Assembly (NCBI GenBank): GCA_903912525.1
Contig: CAIWHK010000025.1
Coordinates: forward strand, 62,001-126,000
DNA from: an uncultured bacterium
GTDB lineage: Bacteria > Krumholzibacteriota > Krumholzibacteriia > LZORAL124-64-63
Length of the DNA stretch: 64,000 nt
Direction of reading: 5' to 3'
Part shown: positions 61,946 to 64,000 of the stretch, piece by piece
How positions within the stretch are numbered: the stretch's first letter is position 1
Layout of the letters: every line of letters starts with the position of its first letter
The notes under the pieces: model-generated
Databases searched by the model: none
Seen by the model: only the letters and a program-made list of their open reading frames with translations
Told to the model about the DNA's origin: nothing
Translations under genes and position numbers: made by a program

Positions 61946-62012
61946 GTTCGGCTCCTTGGTGACAGGGCATTCCCGGAAGTGCCCTTACATTCCGGACGAT
62001 TTTCATCCTAAC

Positions 62013-62040
62013 ATATTCCAGGATGCAAACCGGGGAATAT
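62013..62040. promoter_or_regulatory. Inverted repeat upstream of the WG-motif gene
   Basis: ATATTCC (62013-62019) and GGAATAT (62034-62040) form a perfect 7-bp inverted repeat with a 14-nt spacer, within an AT-rich pocket. The related word GGATATTC occurs at 62048-62055. It lies 68 nt before the start of the secreted-protein gene and could be an operator or part of its promoter. Confidence 0.35.
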
Positions 62041-62100
62041 TACCGCTGGATATTCACTCTCATGAGCTGCCACGGCGCCACCCCGGGTGGGAACGACGAA

Positions 62101-62125
62101 GCGGGGACCCCCTGGGAGCCCCCGC
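62101..62125 (-). terminator. Hairpin after speA
   Basis: GCGGGG (62101-62106) pairs with CCCCGC (62120-62125) and an inner CCC/GGG pair closes the loop. It is 28 nt after the speA stop on the minus strand. No T-run, so termination is only probable. Confidence 0.4.
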
Positions 62126-62152
62126 CCGTGATCGTCCGGTGTCGCCCCTGCG

Positions 62153-64000
62153 CTACTGCAGGTACGTGTAGTCCCCGAAGACCTCGTCATACTGGCGCTG
62201 CAGCACCGCCGACTCGCGCGCGGTGATGCGCCCGGCCACGACGGACTCCTCCAGCGCGTGACGCCAGCGCTCCATCAGGTCGGCCTTCTCGAAGGCCACG
62301 TAACGCAGCACCTGCGCCACCGTGTCGCCGCGCAGCACGTTGGCGAAGATCATCCGGCCATCCGGCGCCACATCCACGTGCACGGCGTTGGTGTCGCCGA
62401 ACAGGTTGTGCATGTCGCCGAGGATCTCCTGGTACGCGCCCACCAGGAACACCGCGAAGCAGTAGCGCTGGCCCTGTTTCAGGTCGTGCGCCGGCAAGTA
62501 GTGCTTGATGTCGCGCAGGTCGGCGAACCGCTCCACCTTGCCGTCCGAGTCGCAGGTGATGTCGGCCAGAACGACGCGACGCTTCGGCTCCTCGTTCAGC
62601 CGGGTGATGGGCGTGATCGGGAAGATCTGGTCGATGGCCCAGCTATCGGGCATCGACTGGAAGATCGACAGGTTGCAGAAGTACGTGTCCGTCAGCAGCG
62701 ACGGCAGGCGGCGCAGGTCCTCGGGCACGTAGTGCAGTTCCTTGCCCACTGTGTTGATCGCGTTGAGCAGCGCCCAGTAGCACTGGTCGCCCAGGGCGCG
62801 GTCCTCGATCGACATCTGCCCCAGGCTGAACTGCTGCAGCATCGTCTGCCGCAGTTCGACGGCGTCGTGCAGCGTCTCCTGGCAGTTCTTGGGCGTCAAG
62901 GACTGCAGCATCAGCGCCATGTTGAGGACGGTGTCTTCTTCCGTCTGCTTGATAACGGCGTCGACGTCAACGGTCGTGGTGAACGTGTTGGCCAGGCTCA
63001 GCACCTCGGTGACGAGCACCGAGGCGTAGGCCACCATGGCGCGGCCGCATTCGGTGACCACCATCGGATGCGCCACGTTGGCGTTGTCGCAGGCATCCTT
63101 GAGGATCCAGACGACGTCGCGCGCGTACTCCTCGAGCGTGTAGTTCATTGACGACTCGAAGGCCGTCTTGGAGCCGTCGTAATCGACAGCCAGGCCGCCG
63201 CCGGCGTCGAAGTACTTCAGTTGCGGGCAGAAGCGCGCCACCTGCACGTACACCTGCGCGGCCTCGCGCACGGCCTGCTTGAGCGACGAGATGTTCGTCA
63301 GCTGGCTGCCGTTGTGGAAGTGCACCAGCCGCACCCAGTCCAGCTTGCCGCGCTCGGTCAGCAGCTTGATCGCGCTGACGATCTCGGCCACGTTCAGGCC
63401 GAACTTGGCGCGCTCGCCGCCGCTGCGCTCCCAGCGCCCGGCGCCGCGACCAGCCAGCCGCAGGCGGAAGCCGATGTTCGGCTCGATGTTCTGTTCGGCG
63501 CTGATGTCGAGCAGCAGGTCGATTTCCGACGGCTTTTCGACCACGACGATGACCTCGCGCCCGACGCGCTGCGCCATCATCGCCAGTTCGAGGTACTGGC
63601 GATCCTTGTAGCCGTTGCAGATCAAGAGCGCGTTCTGGTTGTCCGGCAGCGCCAGGGCGGCCACCAGCTCGGGCTTGCTGCCCACTTCCAGGCCCAGGCT
63701 CAGGTCCCGGCCGGCGCGGATCAGCTCGGTCACCACGTGCCGCTGCTGGTTCACCTTGATGGGATAGACGGGGCGGTACGGGCCCTTGTAGTCGTACTCG
63801 GCCATCGCGGCGGTGAACGCATTGTACAGCGTGCGCAGCCGGTGGCGGAGGATGCCGCTGAAGCGGAAGAGGATGGGCAGGCGGATGTCGCGCTGGCGCG
63901 CGGCCTCGACCAGTTCCTCGAGATCGAGCTCGGGACCGCCCGGACCTTCCGGCCGGACGCACGCATTGCCCTTGTCATTGACGCCGAAGTAGCCGGCGCC
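62153..64000 (-). CDS. speA: Biosynthetic arginine decarboxylase SpeA (5' end cut off)
   Basis: At least 616 codons, open to the right window edge; an internal ATG at 63805 is not the true start, because the homologous GAGYFGVNDKGNACVRP segment precedes it. Arginine is decarboxylated to agmatine with PLP, the first step of polyamine synthesis. Seen: LPILFRFSGILRHRLRTLYNAF, YPIKVNQQRHVV with the PLP-binding Lys, LVHFHNGSQLTN, CPQLKYFDAGGGLAVDYDGS, and the C-terminal LVGAYQEILGDMHNLFGDTNAV. These are standard for bacterial SpeA (about 630-660 aa). Only about 20 residues are missing. The agmatinase or ureohydrolase that would follow is outside the window. Confidence 0.96.
   Translation of the reverse strand, partial: GAGYFGVNDKGNACVRPEGPGGPELDLEELVEAARQRDIRLPILFRFSGILRHRLRTLYNAFTAAMAEYDYKGPYRPVYPIKVNQQRHVVTELIRAGRDLSLGLEVGSKPELVAALALPDNQNALLICNGYKDRQYLELAMMAQRVGREVIVVVEKPSEIDLLLDISAEQNIEPNIGFRLRLAGRGAGRWERSGGERAKFGLNVAEIVSAIKLLTERGKLDWVRLVHFHNGSQLTNISSLKQAVREAAQVYVQVARFCPQLKYFDAGGGLAVDYDGSKTAFESSMNYTLEEYARDVVWILKDACDNANVAHPMVVTECGRAMVAYASVLVTEVLSLANTFTTTVDVDAVIKQTEEDTVLNMALMLQSLTPKNCQETLHDAVELRQTMLQQFSLGQMSIEDRALGDQCYWALLNAINTVGKELHYVPEDLRRLPSLLTDTYFCNLSIFQSMPDSWAIDQIFPITPITRLNEEPKRRVVLADITCDSDGKVERFADLRDIKHYLPAHDLKQGQRYCFAVFLVGAYQEILGDMHNLFGDTNAVHVDVAPDGRMIFANVLRGDTVAQVLRYVAFEKADLMERWRHALEESVVAGRITARESAVLQRQYDEVFGDYTYLQ

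Overview
The window is a very G+C-rich, densely coded bacterial chromosome segment with 52 genes that I can support. Two run off the window edges. I see no tRNA, rRNA, CRISPR array, insertion sequence or prophage. A FlgD-like C-terminal domain of the type IX secretion kind, secreted proteins ending in a short WG-x-[IL]-K motif, and several multi-gene ABC and envelope loci point to a Gram-negative lineage of the FCB superphylum, such as Krumholzibacteriota or Eisenbacteria. That placement is inference from gene style, not from a marker-gene tree.

Layout. 1-1445: two small exported proteins of unknown role behind a likely promoter with a palindrome in its spacer. 1660-4505: sulfate activation (cysD and a cysN-cysC fusion). 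4611-6937: a membrane glycosyltransferase-like protein, a YhcH-family protein and an AhpD-like protein. 7369-16030: a tightly packed cluster of asparagine synthetase, acyl carrier protein, AMP-forming ligase, PrmC-type methyltransferase, NAD synthetase homologue, SGNH-type lipoprotein, two hexapeptide acyltransferases and a transglutaminase-fold protein. It looks like a dedicated biosynthetic and O-acylation pathway whose product is unknown. 16262-19833: a T9SS-type secreted protein, a membrane-anchored spermidine-synthase-like protein and a TerC protein.

19856-26892 (minus): a MacB/HlyD-type efflux system, a small STAS-like protein, a D-amino-acid aldolase/dehydratase-like PLP enzyme and a GT4 glycosyltransferase. 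27081-31560: an ABC exporter with a large FtsX permease and an AttH/CrtC-like partner. 31701-38334: a cytidylate-kinase-like protein, a penicillin-acylase homologue, a secreted protein and leuS. 38628-42762: an operon of an exported TPR-CHAT protease-like protein, an ECF sigma factor and a membrane anti-sigma-like protein, joined by 4-nt overlaps.

42908-47722: VIT1/CCC1, TerC and a ferritin-like protein (metal handling), followed by an Mla-type lipid transport set (mlaE, mlaF, mlaD). 47774-50181: a metallo-beta-lactamase hydrolase and dnaB, with an upstream intergenic region rich in near-DnaA-box words. 50480-58443: two methyltransferases, then three tandem DUF3857/transglutaminase-fold modules, two of them fused in one frame. 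58440-64000: an oligopeptidase B homologue, an unknown protein, a secreted WG-motif protein and biosynthetic arginine decarboxylase (speA, cut by the window end).

The two most promising candidates for undescribed biology are the CHAT/sigma/anti-sigma operon and the asnB-ACP-ligase-nadE-acyltransferase cluster. Next come the C-terminal WG motif and the degenerate transglutaminase tandem.
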